DNA of 64,000 nucleotides from positions 118,970 to 182,969 of the forward strand of contig NZ_KB890480.1 in the NCBI RefSeq assembly GCF_000373105.1, given 5' to 3'. Below are positions 17,963-26,062 of the stretch, piece after piece. Source of the DNA: Neolewinella persica DSM 23188 (lineage in GTDB: Bacteria; Bacteroidota; Bacteroidia; Chitinophagales; Saprospiraceae). Each line of letters opens with the position of its first letter. Position 1 is the stretch's first letter. The position numbers were made by a program, and so were the translations under genes. The notes under the pieces were generated by a model. That model was given only the letters and a program-made list of their open reading frames with translations. It searched no databases and was not told the DNA's origin.

Positions 17963-18850
17963 ATGACCAAAAATGTTATGATGAAAATTCAACCAGTATT
18001 AATTGCTTTTACCTTCCTGATTGCCCTCTTTCTAGCCACCAATATTCCGCTTTCTGCGCAGGCACCAACGACCACTGGCCCCGAAAAAGGGTCCCTGGTG
18101 ATTGTTGGTGGCGGCGGCGCAGGGGAGGAAATCCTCCTGAAATTTATCGAGCTGTCCGGAGGAATGGACGCGCCGATTGTGGTGATTCCAACTGCCGGAG
18201 GACAAGCAACCTACGATCAGGATGCGGGCATAGCGAAGGCATTGCGGCAACTAGGGGCCAAACAAGTGCAGGTATGGCATACGGATGACCCCGATAAAGC
18301 CAATGATGCCGACTTCGCGGCACCACTCGAAAATGCCGGAGGCGTTTGGTTCGGCGGCGGACGGCAATGGCGCCTGGTCGATGCCTACGCCGGTACGCAG
18401 GCGGAGAAATTATTCTGGGAAGTCCTGCACCGTGGTGGTGCCATCGGGGGCTCTTCGGCGGGGGCCACCATCCAGGGTTCTTACCTGGCGCGCGGGGATA
18501 CGAAAGGCAACCAAACAATGATGGGCGATCACGAAGTGGGCTTCGGTTTCATCAAAAACATCGCGATCGACCAACACGTCCTCGCCCGCAACCGGCAGAA
18601 TGACCTGTTTACCATCCTTGATCAGCGGCCCGAACTATTGGGCATCGGCCTGGATGAAAAAACGGCCATCATCGTGCAGGGCAACACCTTCGAAGTGATG
18701 GGCCGCAGCTATGTGCTGGTGTACGACCGCAGCTTTTGGTCGAGGGAAGGGAGTGCGCAGAAGGATTTACCGGCGGCTTACCGGCAGTTTTATTTTTTGC
18801 GGGCGGGGGATCGTTATGATATGGTTAAAAGGGAGGTTTTGGTTGATTGA
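17963..18850 (+). CDS. Secreted cyanophycinase-like peptidase (S51 family)
   Basis: 295 residues. A signal peptide ends at LSAQ (about residue 33), so export is expected. The S51 fold is shown by GSLVIVGGGGAGEE, VVIPTAGG, the nucleophile motif GGSSAGA (likely S165) and GIGLDEKTAI. Cyanophycinases are serine exopeptidases that release beta-Asp-Arg dipeptides from cyanophycin; extracellular forms are known, but S51 also contains dipeptidase E and related enzymes, so the substrate is tentative. An alternative start at 17978 (MMKIQP) would also give a good signal peptide. Its 5' end is duplicated 656 bp upstream. Confidence 0.85.
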   Translation: MTKNVMMKIQPVLIAFTFLIALFLATNIPLSAQAPTTTGPEKGSLVIVGGGGAGEEILLKFIELSGGMDAPIVVIPTAGGQATYDQDAGIAKALRQLGAKQVQVWHTDDPDKANDADFAAPLENAGGVWFGGGRQWRLVDAYAGTQAEKLFWEVLHRGGAIGGSSAGATIQGSYLARGDTKGNQTMMGDHEVGFGFIKNIAIDQHVLARNRQNDLFTILDQRPELLGIGLDEKTAIIVQGNTFEVMGRSYVLVYDRSFWSREGSAQKDLPAAYRQFYFLRAGDRYDMVKREVLVD

Positions 18851-18942
18851 GAGGGGGGGTATAAACGAACTAATTCCACCTAATGGAGATGTCTTTTGGT
18901 CTAAAATATCAGGGCGTATATTAAAAGAAAGAAAAGACTCCC

Positions 18943-19032
18943 ATGAAAGACCCCAACCCTAAACACCTCTACGAAAACTTCGTCTACGACTTCCTCTTTG
19001 ATGGCATCCATTGTACCGGCCAGCTGCATTAG
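18943..19032 (+). pseudogene. Short open frame, possible gene fragment
   Basis: A 29-codon frame encodes MKDPNPKHLYENFVYDFLFD and a short tail ending in TGQLH. It reads like the start of a globular protein that is cut off, not like random sequence. No continuation was found in another frame. Weak evidence. Confidence 0.25.
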
Positions 19033-19133
19033 GATTCAAAGAACCTAATATCACGGCTAGAGACTAACTTCCCATCTCTATAATCTTAAATAACCGCAAA
19101 AGTATTCCATCCCTAAATAAAATCCACTCAATA

Positions 19134-19769
19134 ATGGGTCAATATGAAAATCAGATTTTAACCTGGGCTATCCCTGTCGGTATTACAGTGATGATCGCAC
19201 TTTTTACCTTCATCGCTATGCGTGAGGAAAACAACAAGGTTAGGTTAGAGTGGAAGTCTTCATCTCAAAGGAGGCTTATTATTTGGGCGGGTAGTATTAC
19301 AGTATTTACAATCTTCGCATTGTTACAGTCCAACGAACTATATTGGATCATTGCAATTGGCCTAAGGTTTGTAACTGCAAATTTCGTGGGAGTAGAGGCA
19401 AATAAACTTGGCCGCAATAAGATCATTTGGATAGTTCTCGGCTTTGTCGAATACCACATAGCTCTTTCTTTACTCTACTTCCGCCCTCAGCTATTTGTCC
19501 CGACTGAATCAAAAATAGAGCTTACCCTTAAGGCCGAATCTATCAACGACCTTTTCTTGAACGGACTAATTTCTGAACAGGAGGCCGAGGTGAGGTTTCG
19601 TGAACTCCGTGAAGAACAAAAGATAAATAGCCAAAACGAGAGAATAGACACTAAAAGTAGTTTTGAGAAAAGTCGAAAACAGGTCAAGATTGAGGTCCTC
19701 CAAAAAGCACTTGATTTGGGAATGATCTCTAAAGATGAATATGAAGAAAAACTCAAACGAATAAATTAG
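19134..19769 (+). CDS. Four-helix membrane protein with SHOCT-like tail
   Basis: 211 residues. Four hydrophobic helices are visible (about 10-28, 46-65, 70-90, 98-116). A cytoplasmic tail follows with two short-helix motifs of SHOCT type: INDLFLNGLISEQEAEVRFREL and VLQKALDLGMISKDEYEEKL. SHOCT modules are short oligomerisation motifs found at the ends of many membrane proteins; the role here is unknown. The gene is AT-rich compared with the carbohydrate genes to the right and lies in a patchy zone with gene fragments. Confidence 0.7.
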   Translation: MGQYENQILTWAIPVGITVMIALFTFIAMREENNKVRLEWKSSSQRRLIIWAGSITVFTIFALLQSNELYWIIAIGLRFVTANFVGVEANKLGRNKIIWIVLGFVEYHIALSLLYFRPQLFVPTESKIELTLKAESINDLFLNGLISEQEAEVRFRELREEQKINSQNERIDTKSSFEKSRKQVKIEVLQKALDLGMISKDEYEEKLKRIN

Positions 19770-19829
19770 TTGAGCCAAAACTTTCTAAATAGCAACAAAG
19801 TTATCTTTTCGTCCATTTAAAATGAATGA

Positions 19830-20254
19830 ATGGCTACTGATCCCGCCTCCACCGCAACCGATGTTATTGACCACAGCGTCTACCGACTAGCTGATCTGTT
19901 TGGTGATCAGCTTCCCATAACGGTAAACTGAGTGTTGACGGAGAGACGGTCCCGTACTTCGTCCGCCCCCGCCTCACAATGGGGCAGTTGAAAGCGCTGC
20001 ACAAGCAGGCGCTGAAGGATATGCCTAATGCTATTTTGCTGCTAGGTTACTCCGATGAACAGCAGCGCGAGTACTGCCGGGAGAACAAGATCAACTTCCT
20101 GGATAAAGCGGGTAACTGTTTTATTAACCTACCATCATTACGTATGCCTGATGTAAATAACCGCCTGATCGGAGACCTTGCGCTGTATGCGGATCTGATT
20201 CGTTACGATGATCCAAGGGCACAGGAAGCCGCCGAAAAACTATTCGACCATTAA
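19830..20254 (+). pseudogene. Decayed AbiEi-like (type IV) antitoxin fragment
   Basis: The frame from 19979 encodes 91 residues with LLLGYSDEQQREYCRENKINFLDKAGNCFI, resembling the segment of AbiEi-family antitoxins that ends in a DAAGN-like motif. Protein-like sequence continues upstream in the same frame without a start (KLSVDGETVPYFVRPRLT), and an ATG frame at 19830 (MATDPASTATDVIDHSVYRLADLF) stops at about 19931 in another phase. I infer a frameshifted, C-terminally truncated gene. No AbiEii partner follows. The remnant from 19979 could still be expressed. Confidence 0.4.
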
Positions 20255-20406
20255 ATACAAGATAGACTCCGCCAAAACGGGTTTTCCTGGTGAGGCGCTG
20301 AAGGTGTAATTCCGGCAGTTAACGGGCACCTGTCGGGCACCCGGGACTTACTTCATCGTGATCGGTGCTTTTGCCTGCGAAATTATCCTAGCCAAGGTCA
20401 TCTACC

Positions 20407-20583
20407 TCACTCCTCCGTCATTACCGACTTTATCTTCTTCACCACTTCTGGTGTAACGTCCTCCAATCCATGCGCCGCCTTTGCGTGTGCAGCCGCTAAT
20501 TTCAGCGCTTCTTCCTCCGTTTTTGCCCTGATTACGCCGTCGCAATCAAATCCTACGTCCCGACATTTAATGACTTTTTCCAT
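20407..20583 (-). CDS. DUF1059 small protein
   Basis: 58 residues starting MEKVIKCRDVGFDCDGVIRAKT and ending KIKSVMTEE. The pattern of an N-terminal KCRDVGxDCD strand, a helix rich in Ala and Glu, and a short C-terminal helix is typical of DUF1059 proteins (about 55-65 residues), whose function is unknown. The ATG at 20583 gives the usual length. It stands alone between the antitoxin remnant and the first GH78 gene. Confidence 0.8.
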   Translation of the reverse strand: MEKVIKCRDVGFDCDGVIRAKTEEEALKLAAAHAKAAHGLEDVTPEVVKKIKSVMTEE

Positions 20584-20869
20584 GGTGCTTATGTTTGAAA
20601 TGGTTATTTATTTCCCCTTTACGCTTCTGAATATACGGGTTGTAACACTTAAATGCAACGGTAACGCTGAATCAATCACTTACTGCATCAAAAGGAGGCC
20701 GCCGGCAGACAGGAGTGACGAACTGTGCACATCGCATTTGTAAGACATTGCCGACCTGACAATACACTGGCGAGCATAAACCTAATCCACCCCACCCCCA
20801 CACCACAGGACGCTCCCCACCCCCAGCAGTAATAGTTTTCACCCCAAAGCTGAAAACTCCCTGTCGTCC

Positions 20870-23602
20870 ATGCCAAAACTTAGTCTACTTACCCTGCTTC
20901 TCCCAACTCTCCCCTGCACCAGCGGCCGCGCCCTAATTAAAAGGGCGAAAGGAAGTAAAGGGAATCTCCTGCTCTCCTTTCTCCTTTTCGCCATTCTCCC
21001 CTTACTAACGGCCCAAAATGCCCTAGCCGTCACTAACCCCCGTGTGGAGTACCACGAAGGAAACGTAGGCATAGACGTTGAAAAACCCCGCTTCAGCTGG
21101 GAGCTTACCGGCGAGGGCCAGAACCGCTCGCAATCAGCCTACCGGATTATGGTGATGGACGAAGCCGGCGAAATCTGGAATACGGGCAAGGTGAAATCCA
21201 ACGCCACCAACCAAATCGAATACGCCGGCCCGGCCCTGAAATCGAATGAACAATACCTGTGGACCGTAGTAGTCTGGGATGAATATAATCAGGCCTCGAA
21301 CGTATTCGGCGGTATGTACCACACTGGCCTCCTCCACTTCTCCGACTGGCAAGGCCAGTTCATCGGCCACAACGTTGGCTACGACAAAACGGACCTCTAC
21401 GACGAGCTCTACCTTCCGCCGGCCCGTTACCTGCGCAAGGAGTTTAAGGTAGCGGATAAACCAATCAAACGCGCCACGGCCTACACTACGGCGCTCGGCC
21501 TGTACGAACTCAGCATCAACGGCCAGAAGGTGGGCGAGGAAATGTTCCTTCCCGGCTGGACCGACTACGATAAGCGCCTTTACTACCAGACGTTCGACGT
21601 CAAACCGCTACTGGAACAGGGCGGCAACGCCGTTGGCGTGACCCTGGCCGACGGCTGGTACGCCGGCTACATCGGCTACGCCCTGCTGACGCGGCAAGAC
21701 AAGGTCCGGGAATTCTACGGCGTAAACCCCTCCTTTATGGGCCAGATCCACGTGGAATATATGGATGGAACAACCGACATCATTGCCTCCGACGAAACCT
21801 GGCAAAGCAACACCGGCCCCATCCTTGAATCTGATATCCTGATGGGGGAAGTCTACGACGCCCGCAAAGAACACAAGGGTTGGGACCGCGCCGGCTTTGA
21901 CGCCAAAGACTGGAAGAAGCCCCGCCGCTACACCTACCCTGACGGCCGCCTGCAGGCCTACCCGGGGGACTACGTAAAAGCCCGCGAAATGCTGAAGCCC
22001 GTGAAGATGACCGAGCCTGAAAAAGGCACCTACATCTACGACCTCGGAAAAAACATCGCCGGCATCATCGAATTAAAGGTCAACGTACCCGCCGGAACCG
22101 AAATCAAGATCCGCTACGGCGAGTTGTTGCGCGACGAAGACGGTGGCCTCATGACCGGCAACCTGCGCAAGGCCCGCGCCACCGACACCTACATCGCAAA
22201 GGGTGGGGGCGTTGAAGTTTGGCGACCACGCTTCACTTACCACGGCTTTCAGTTCGTTGAGCTTACGGGCCTTCCCAAAAAGCCCGCCGAGGATGCCGTG
22301 ACCGGCATCTCCCTCAGCTCCATCACCACCGACGCCGGCGAGTTCACCTCGTCTAACCCGATGAACAACCAGCTGTTCGAGAACATCAAGACTACCCAGG
22401 CGGCTAACTTCTTCGAAGTGCCAACCGATTGCCCCCAGCGTGATGAGCGCCTAGGGTGGACGGGCGATGCCCACACCTTCTCGCGCTCAGCGACCTATAC
22501 TTCCGATGTGGCCGCTTTCTTCACTAAGTGGCTCGTCGATCTTGACGACAGCCAGCGTTGGTACGGTGCCTACCCCAACTTTGCGCCCTTTCCCTTCAGC
22601 CGCCCGGAACAGTATTCCCCCGCCTGGATGGACGCAGGCGTCATCACGCCCTACACCATTTACAAGGTCTACGGCGATACCCGTGCGCTTAAAGTCGCCT
22701 GGTCCGGCATGGAGAAATTCATGGACTTCCAGGCAGACGCGAGCACCGACTACCTACGCCCCGGCGCAGGTAACAATTGGGGCGACTGGCTCACAACCGG
22801 CGCTAAAACGAGTAACGACTTCATCGCAACGTCCTTTTACGGCTACGATGCCCTGCTGATGGCGGAGATGGCGGATGCCTTAGGTAAAAAAGGCCGTGCG
22901 GCGCACTACCGATCCGTTTTTGAGAGCATTAAGACGGCTTTCGGAAAGAAATACATAAAGCCTGACGGTAGTACGACGGAGGGGACCCAAACTGCCCTGG
23001 CGCTTGGGTTATACTTCGACCTGTACCCGGAAGAACTGGCCCCGAAGGCGGCGGCGTTGCTGGCCCAATCGGTCACCGACAACGGGGATAAGTTTTCTAC
23101 CGGCTTTCTCGGTACCAAACACGTGATGCTGGTACTTTCTGAATATGGCCACCACGATCTCGCGTACCGTCTCTTTCAACAAGAGGCGTACCCGAGCTGG
23201 GGCTTTTCGGTAGCCAACGGTAGTACTTCCATCTGGGAACGCTGGAACAGTTACACGAAAGACGCCAACAGCAACGAGAGCATCAACGCAGCCATGAATT
23301 CCTTCAGCCACTACGCCTTCGGCTCGGTGGCCGAGTGGATGTATCGGTACGGGCTCGGTATCGAGACGAAGGGGGCAGGCTTCCGCGAGATTATCCTGAA
23401 GCCGGCAATCAGTAAAGAAATCAACGAAATGTCGGGCAGCTACGACTCAATCAACGGCAAGATTGCCTCTTCCTGGAAACGTTCGGGAAATAAGGTGACC
23501 GTAAAAGTGGAAATCCCCGTCAACACTACCGCTACCGTTTTTCTACCCGGACGGACGGAGATGATCGGATCGGGGACCTATTCTTTTGAGGTGACGGAAT
23601 AG
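20870..23602 (+). CDS. GH78 alpha-L-rhamnosidase (with N-terminal fn3-like domain)
   Basis: 910 residues. It should release terminal alpha-L-rhamnose. After a hydrophobic export signal comes an fn3-like domain (about 52-150, TNPRVEYHEG to WDEYN), then the beta-sandwich domain with INGQKVGEEMFLPGWTDYDKR, and the (alpha/alpha)6 barrel. The GH78 signature DCPQRDERLGWTGDAHTF includes the likely acid E526, and TSIWERWNSY contains the likely base E790. A C-terminal beta domain ends with VEIPVNTTATVFLPG. The start is uncertain: residues 1-20 (LLPTLPCTSGRA) overlap the REP-like sequence, and the true signal may be LLLSFLLFAILPLLTAQ at 33-49 with no good internal ATG. Confidence 0.93.
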   Translation: MPKLSLLTLLLPTLPCTSGRALIKRAKGSKGNLLLSFLLFAILPLLTAQNALAVTNPRVEYHEGNVGIDVEKPRFSWELTGEGQNRSQSAYRIMVMDEAGEIWNTGKVKSNATNQIEYAGPALKSNEQYLWTVVVWDEYNQASNVFGGMYHTGLLHFSDWQGQFIGHNVGYDKTDLYDELYLPPARYLRKEFKVADKPIKRATAYTTALGLYELSINGQKVGEEMFLPGWTDYDKRLYYQTFDVKPLLEQGGNAVGVTLADGWYAGYIGYALLTRQDKVREFYGVNPSFMGQIHVEYMDGTTDIIASDETWQSNTGPILESDILMGEVYDARKEHKGWDRAGFDAKDWKKPRRYTYPDGRLQAYPGDYVKAREMLKPVKMTEPEKGTYIYDLGKNIAGIIELKVNVPAGTEIKIRYGELLRDEDGGLMTGNLRKARATDTYIAKGGGVEVWRPRFTYHGFQFVELTGLPKKPAEDAVTGISLSSITTDAGEFTSSNPMNNQLFENIKTTQAANFFEVPTDCPQRDERLGWTGDAHTFSRSATYTSDVAAFFTKWLVDLDDSQRWYGAYPNFAPFPFSRPEQYSPAWMDAGVITPYTIYKVYGDTRALKVAWSGMEKFMDFQADASTDYLRPGAGNNWGDWLTTGAKTSNDFIATSFYGYDALLMAEMADALGKKGRAAHYRSVFESIKTAFGKKYIKPDGSTTEGTQTALALGLYFDLYPEELAPKAAALLAQSVTDNGDKFSTGFLGTKHVMLVLSEYGHHDLAYRLFQQEAYPSWGFSVANGSTSIWERWNSYTKDANSNESINAAMNSFSHYAFGSVAEWMYRYGLGIETKGAGFREIILKPAISKEINEMSGSYDSINGKIASSWKRSGNKVTVKVEIPVNTTATVFLPGRTEMIGSGTYSFEVTE

Positions 23603-23688
23603 GGCGTGGCAACAGGTGATTTGTGTTCGCGCAGCGAACGCGGCCCTTTTGGGGGGCAAACAGTAGGGGCGATCCCTTGCGGTCGCCC

Positions 23689-23908
23689 TACTGTGAGCGT
23701 TGTTGGAGATTGATCGGGTGTTGATCCCTTGCGGTCCCCCCCCCGGTTAAAAAAGCGTTGCAGGAGATTGATCGTGTGTTGATTCCTTGCGGTCCCCCCC
23801 GGTTAAAAAAGCGTTGCAGGAGATTGATCGTGTGTTGATCCCTTGCGGTCGGCCCCCGGTTAAAAAAGCGTTGCAGGAGATTGATCGTGTGTTGATTCCT
23901 TGTCGCTA
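23689..23908. repeat. 56-57-bp tandem repeat, about 3.5 copies
   Basis: Units beginning GGTTAAAAAAGCGTTGCAGG start at 23745, 23801 and 23858; a degenerate copy precedes them from about 23689. Each unit ends in TTCCTTGCGGTC followed by a C-run of variable length, which accounts for the change in period. Confidence 0.85.
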
Positions 23909-23948
23909 GGGTCTACAGACAAGTTTACAGAAGCGATCATGCCCGCCA

Positions 23949-24118
23949 TTTTACACCTCCGAGGAGCTCGCGGCTGCGCCAGCTCGACGCCTCGGAGGTG
24001 AAAACGCTAGATTGTAGGTAAACGGCCAGTCGTCAGTGTTGATCTAAGTTTGGGTTCTCCTCGGAGGCATAATTTGGTTGACGGAGCGCAGCGAAGTCAA
24101 TCAAATTTTCCTCCGAGG
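23949..24118. repeat. Pair of CCTCGGAGG inverted repeats
   Basis: TTTTACACCTCCGAGG (23949-23964) pairs with CCTCGGAGGTGAAAA (23990-24004). A second hairpin pairs 24059-24081 with 24096-24118 (CCTCGGAGG and ATTTGRTTGAC shared). The same 9-bp core in both hairpins suggests one mobile or palindromic repeat family. Confidence 0.75.
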
Positions 24119-24238
24119 TGTAACCCAAACCGTCAGACGAAAGGTCGTATATGGCCGGAATCTCTCGGCCGACGAACCAGCTCCTTCGTCGCGTCTCGGC
24201 GGACGAGCGCTTCCTCGAAAGCCTCTTGATTTGAAATC

Positions 24239-24271
24239 CTTATCACCCTACATCGGATGTAGGGTGATAAG
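24239..24271. repeat. Perfect 16-bp inverted repeat
   Basis: CTTATCACCCTACATC and GATGTAGGGTGATAAG are separated by one base. The first 22 bases recur at 24518-24539, 55 bp before the sulfatase ATG, where the right arm is broken off. Confidence 0.85.
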
Positions 24272-24594
24272 AATCTTGTCTCTGCGCTCTCAAAGTCGCC
24301 TCTCCCCCGGCCCCTCTCCCCCGGAGAGGGGTGACCCAAGTATCAGTGTTTTTAGGTAAAATGGAAGATGTTCCAGGACCTCTAACTCAAGTAATAACTA
24401 CAGTTTAAGTCAATTTAGCAGATCCAGCAAGGCAGTAGCCGCAGCGTAGTTTAGTTCCCCTCTCCGGGGGAGAGGGGTTAGGGGAGAGGCGACATAGGGC
24501 CTGGAAAATTTCAAATTCTTATCACCCTACATCGGATGTGTAAAATCGCGACAATTTAAAGTGCTGTAGAGATTAGTCCATCAATCAAACGAAG

Positions 24595-26025
24595 ATGAAA
24601 AAATTACTACTACTTACCTTTTTGCTGCTGGCCTCCATCCTGGCCCACACCCAGCCTCCTAACATAATCGTCATCTTCACCGACGACATGGGCTACGCTG
24701 ACCTCAGCGTTCACGGCCAGGAACCAGACATTCGCACGCCGAATATCGACCAGCTGGCCAGGAGCGGCGCCCTCTGCACCGCCGGCTACATAACGGCGCC
24801 GCAGTGCATCCCGTCGCGGGCCGGCCTGCTGACTGGTCGCTACCAGCAAAGCTTCGGCCTGGATCATAACGGCACCATACCGCTGCCGCTCACTGAAAAA
24901 CTGATCCCGGAACGGCTCAAGGCCGCCGGCTATGCCACTGGGATGACCGGTAAATGGCACCTGGAGCCCAACCACCAGCAGGAGGAATGGATTCGGGAAA
25001 ATCTTCCGGAACTGGCGGCAAAGGAATCCTACGTTCCTTCTGATATTCCCGGCGGGATGAAACGTGCCTACCGTAGTGACCGCCGGGGTTTCGACGATGT
25101 TTTCGAGGGTTACATTAACAACTACCTGACCAACTATACGCTGGAGGGGGAAGACAAGGAGGTCAGCCAGGAGAATGTACCCGGTTACCGCCTGGATATC
25201 CAGACCGAGGCTGCGCTCAGCTTCATCCGTCGGCACAAGGCCGATCCGTTCTTTTTCTACCTGTCGTATTTCGCGCCACACGTCCCGCTTGAAGCACCCG
25301 CCAAATACCTGGATCGTTTTCCCGGCGAGATGCCCGAACGCCGCCGGCACTGCCTGGCCATGCTCTCAGCCGTTGACGATGGAGTAGGACGCGTGCAAGA
25401 CCTGCTCTCGGAGCTTGATTTGGCGGAGAATACCCTGGTCTTCTTCATCAGCGATAACGGTGCCCCGTTGAAGATGACGAAAGAGGACATTACCCTGGAT
25501 TTCAAAGGAGGTGCCTGGGATGGTTCCCTGAACACACCCTACGTTGGCGAAAAAGGAATGCTCTCCGAAGGAGGGATTCATATCCCTTTCGTGGTGAGCT
25601 GGCCGGGTTCCATTCCGGCAGGGCAGCGGTATGATCACGCCGTAAGTTCTCTGGACGTGGCTGCAACCAGCGTTGGTGTGGCGGGTTTGTCTCCGGCAAA
25701 AGAACTTGACGGTAAGAACCTGATCCCCTATCTGACCGGCGCTAAAAACAAGGCACCACACAAATACCTGTACTGGCGTTTTTGGCAGCAGATTGCTGTT
25801 CGTTCCGGGAACTATAAGTACCTGCGAATGGGCGAACGGGAATTTCTTTTCGACGTCACGACTGATGCCCACGAAACAAAAAACCTGCTAAGTGAACAAC
25901 CGCGCACGGCCCGCCGACTGGGGCGTAAGCTGGACCGCTGGACGCAAACGCTCAAAAAACCCGGAGTGCCGGGCAACCCCAATCAATCCGAAGCCGAATG
26001 GTATGATTTTTACTTTCCTGAATAA
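24595..26025 (+). CDS. Secreted FGly sulfatase (family S1)
   Basis: 476 residues. A signal peptide ends near AHTQ. The sulfatase signature CIPSRAGLLTG (C71) has the Cys that is converted to formylglycine; the metal ligands sit in IVIFTDDMGYAD near the N-terminus and in FFISDNGAP. It should remove sulfate esters from a saccharide after export. The stop lies 37 bp before the start of the GH78 lipoprotein on the same strand, so sulfatase, GH78 and HTCS are likely one transcript. The site of sulfate attachment cannot be read from sequence alone. Confidence 0.93.
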   Translation: MKKLLLLTFLLLASILAHTQPPNIIVIFTDDMGYADLSVHGQEPDIRTPNIDQLARSGALCTAGYITAPQCIPSRAGLLTGRYQQSFGLDHNGTIPLPLTEKLIPERLKAAGYATGMTGKWHLEPNHQQEEWIRENLPELAAKESYVPSDIPGGMKRAYRSDRRGFDDVFEGYINNYLTNYTLEGEDKEVSQENVPGYRLDIQTEAALSFIRRHKADPFFFYLSYFAPHVPLEAPAKYLDRFPGEMPERRRHCLAMLSAVDDGVGRVQDLLSELDLAENTLVFFISDNGAPLKMTKEDITLDFKGGAWDGSLNTPYVGEKGMLSEGGIHIPFVVSWPGSIPAGQRYDHAVSSLDVAATSVGVAGLSPAKELDGKNLIPYLTGAKNKAPHKYLYWRFWQQIAVRSGNYKYLRMGEREFLFDVTTDAHETKNLLSEQPRTARRLGRKLDRWTQTLKKPGVPGNPNQSEAEWYDFYFPE

Positions 26026-26062
26026 CCCAGCCCGGAGCTCGAAGCACCTCAAAAGAATCGTC

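Larger units (their letters stand above)
23603..24594. other. Repeat-filled 1-kb gap between GH78 and sulfatase
   Basis: No gene is supported. It holds a 56-57-bp tandem repeat (23689-23908), two CCTCGGAGG hairpins (23949-24004, 24059-24118), a 16-bp-arm hairpin (24239-24271) with a second partial copy at 24518-24539, and two CCCCTCTCC/GGAGAGGGG hairpins (24311-24331, 24457-24477). The sulfatase promoter must lie in the last 55 bp or upstream of these structures. Confidence 0.7.

Noticed and set aside
23689-23908. Possible CRISPR array
   Set aside because: The 56-57-bp units are repeated almost whole, with no unique spacers, so this is a tandem repeat.
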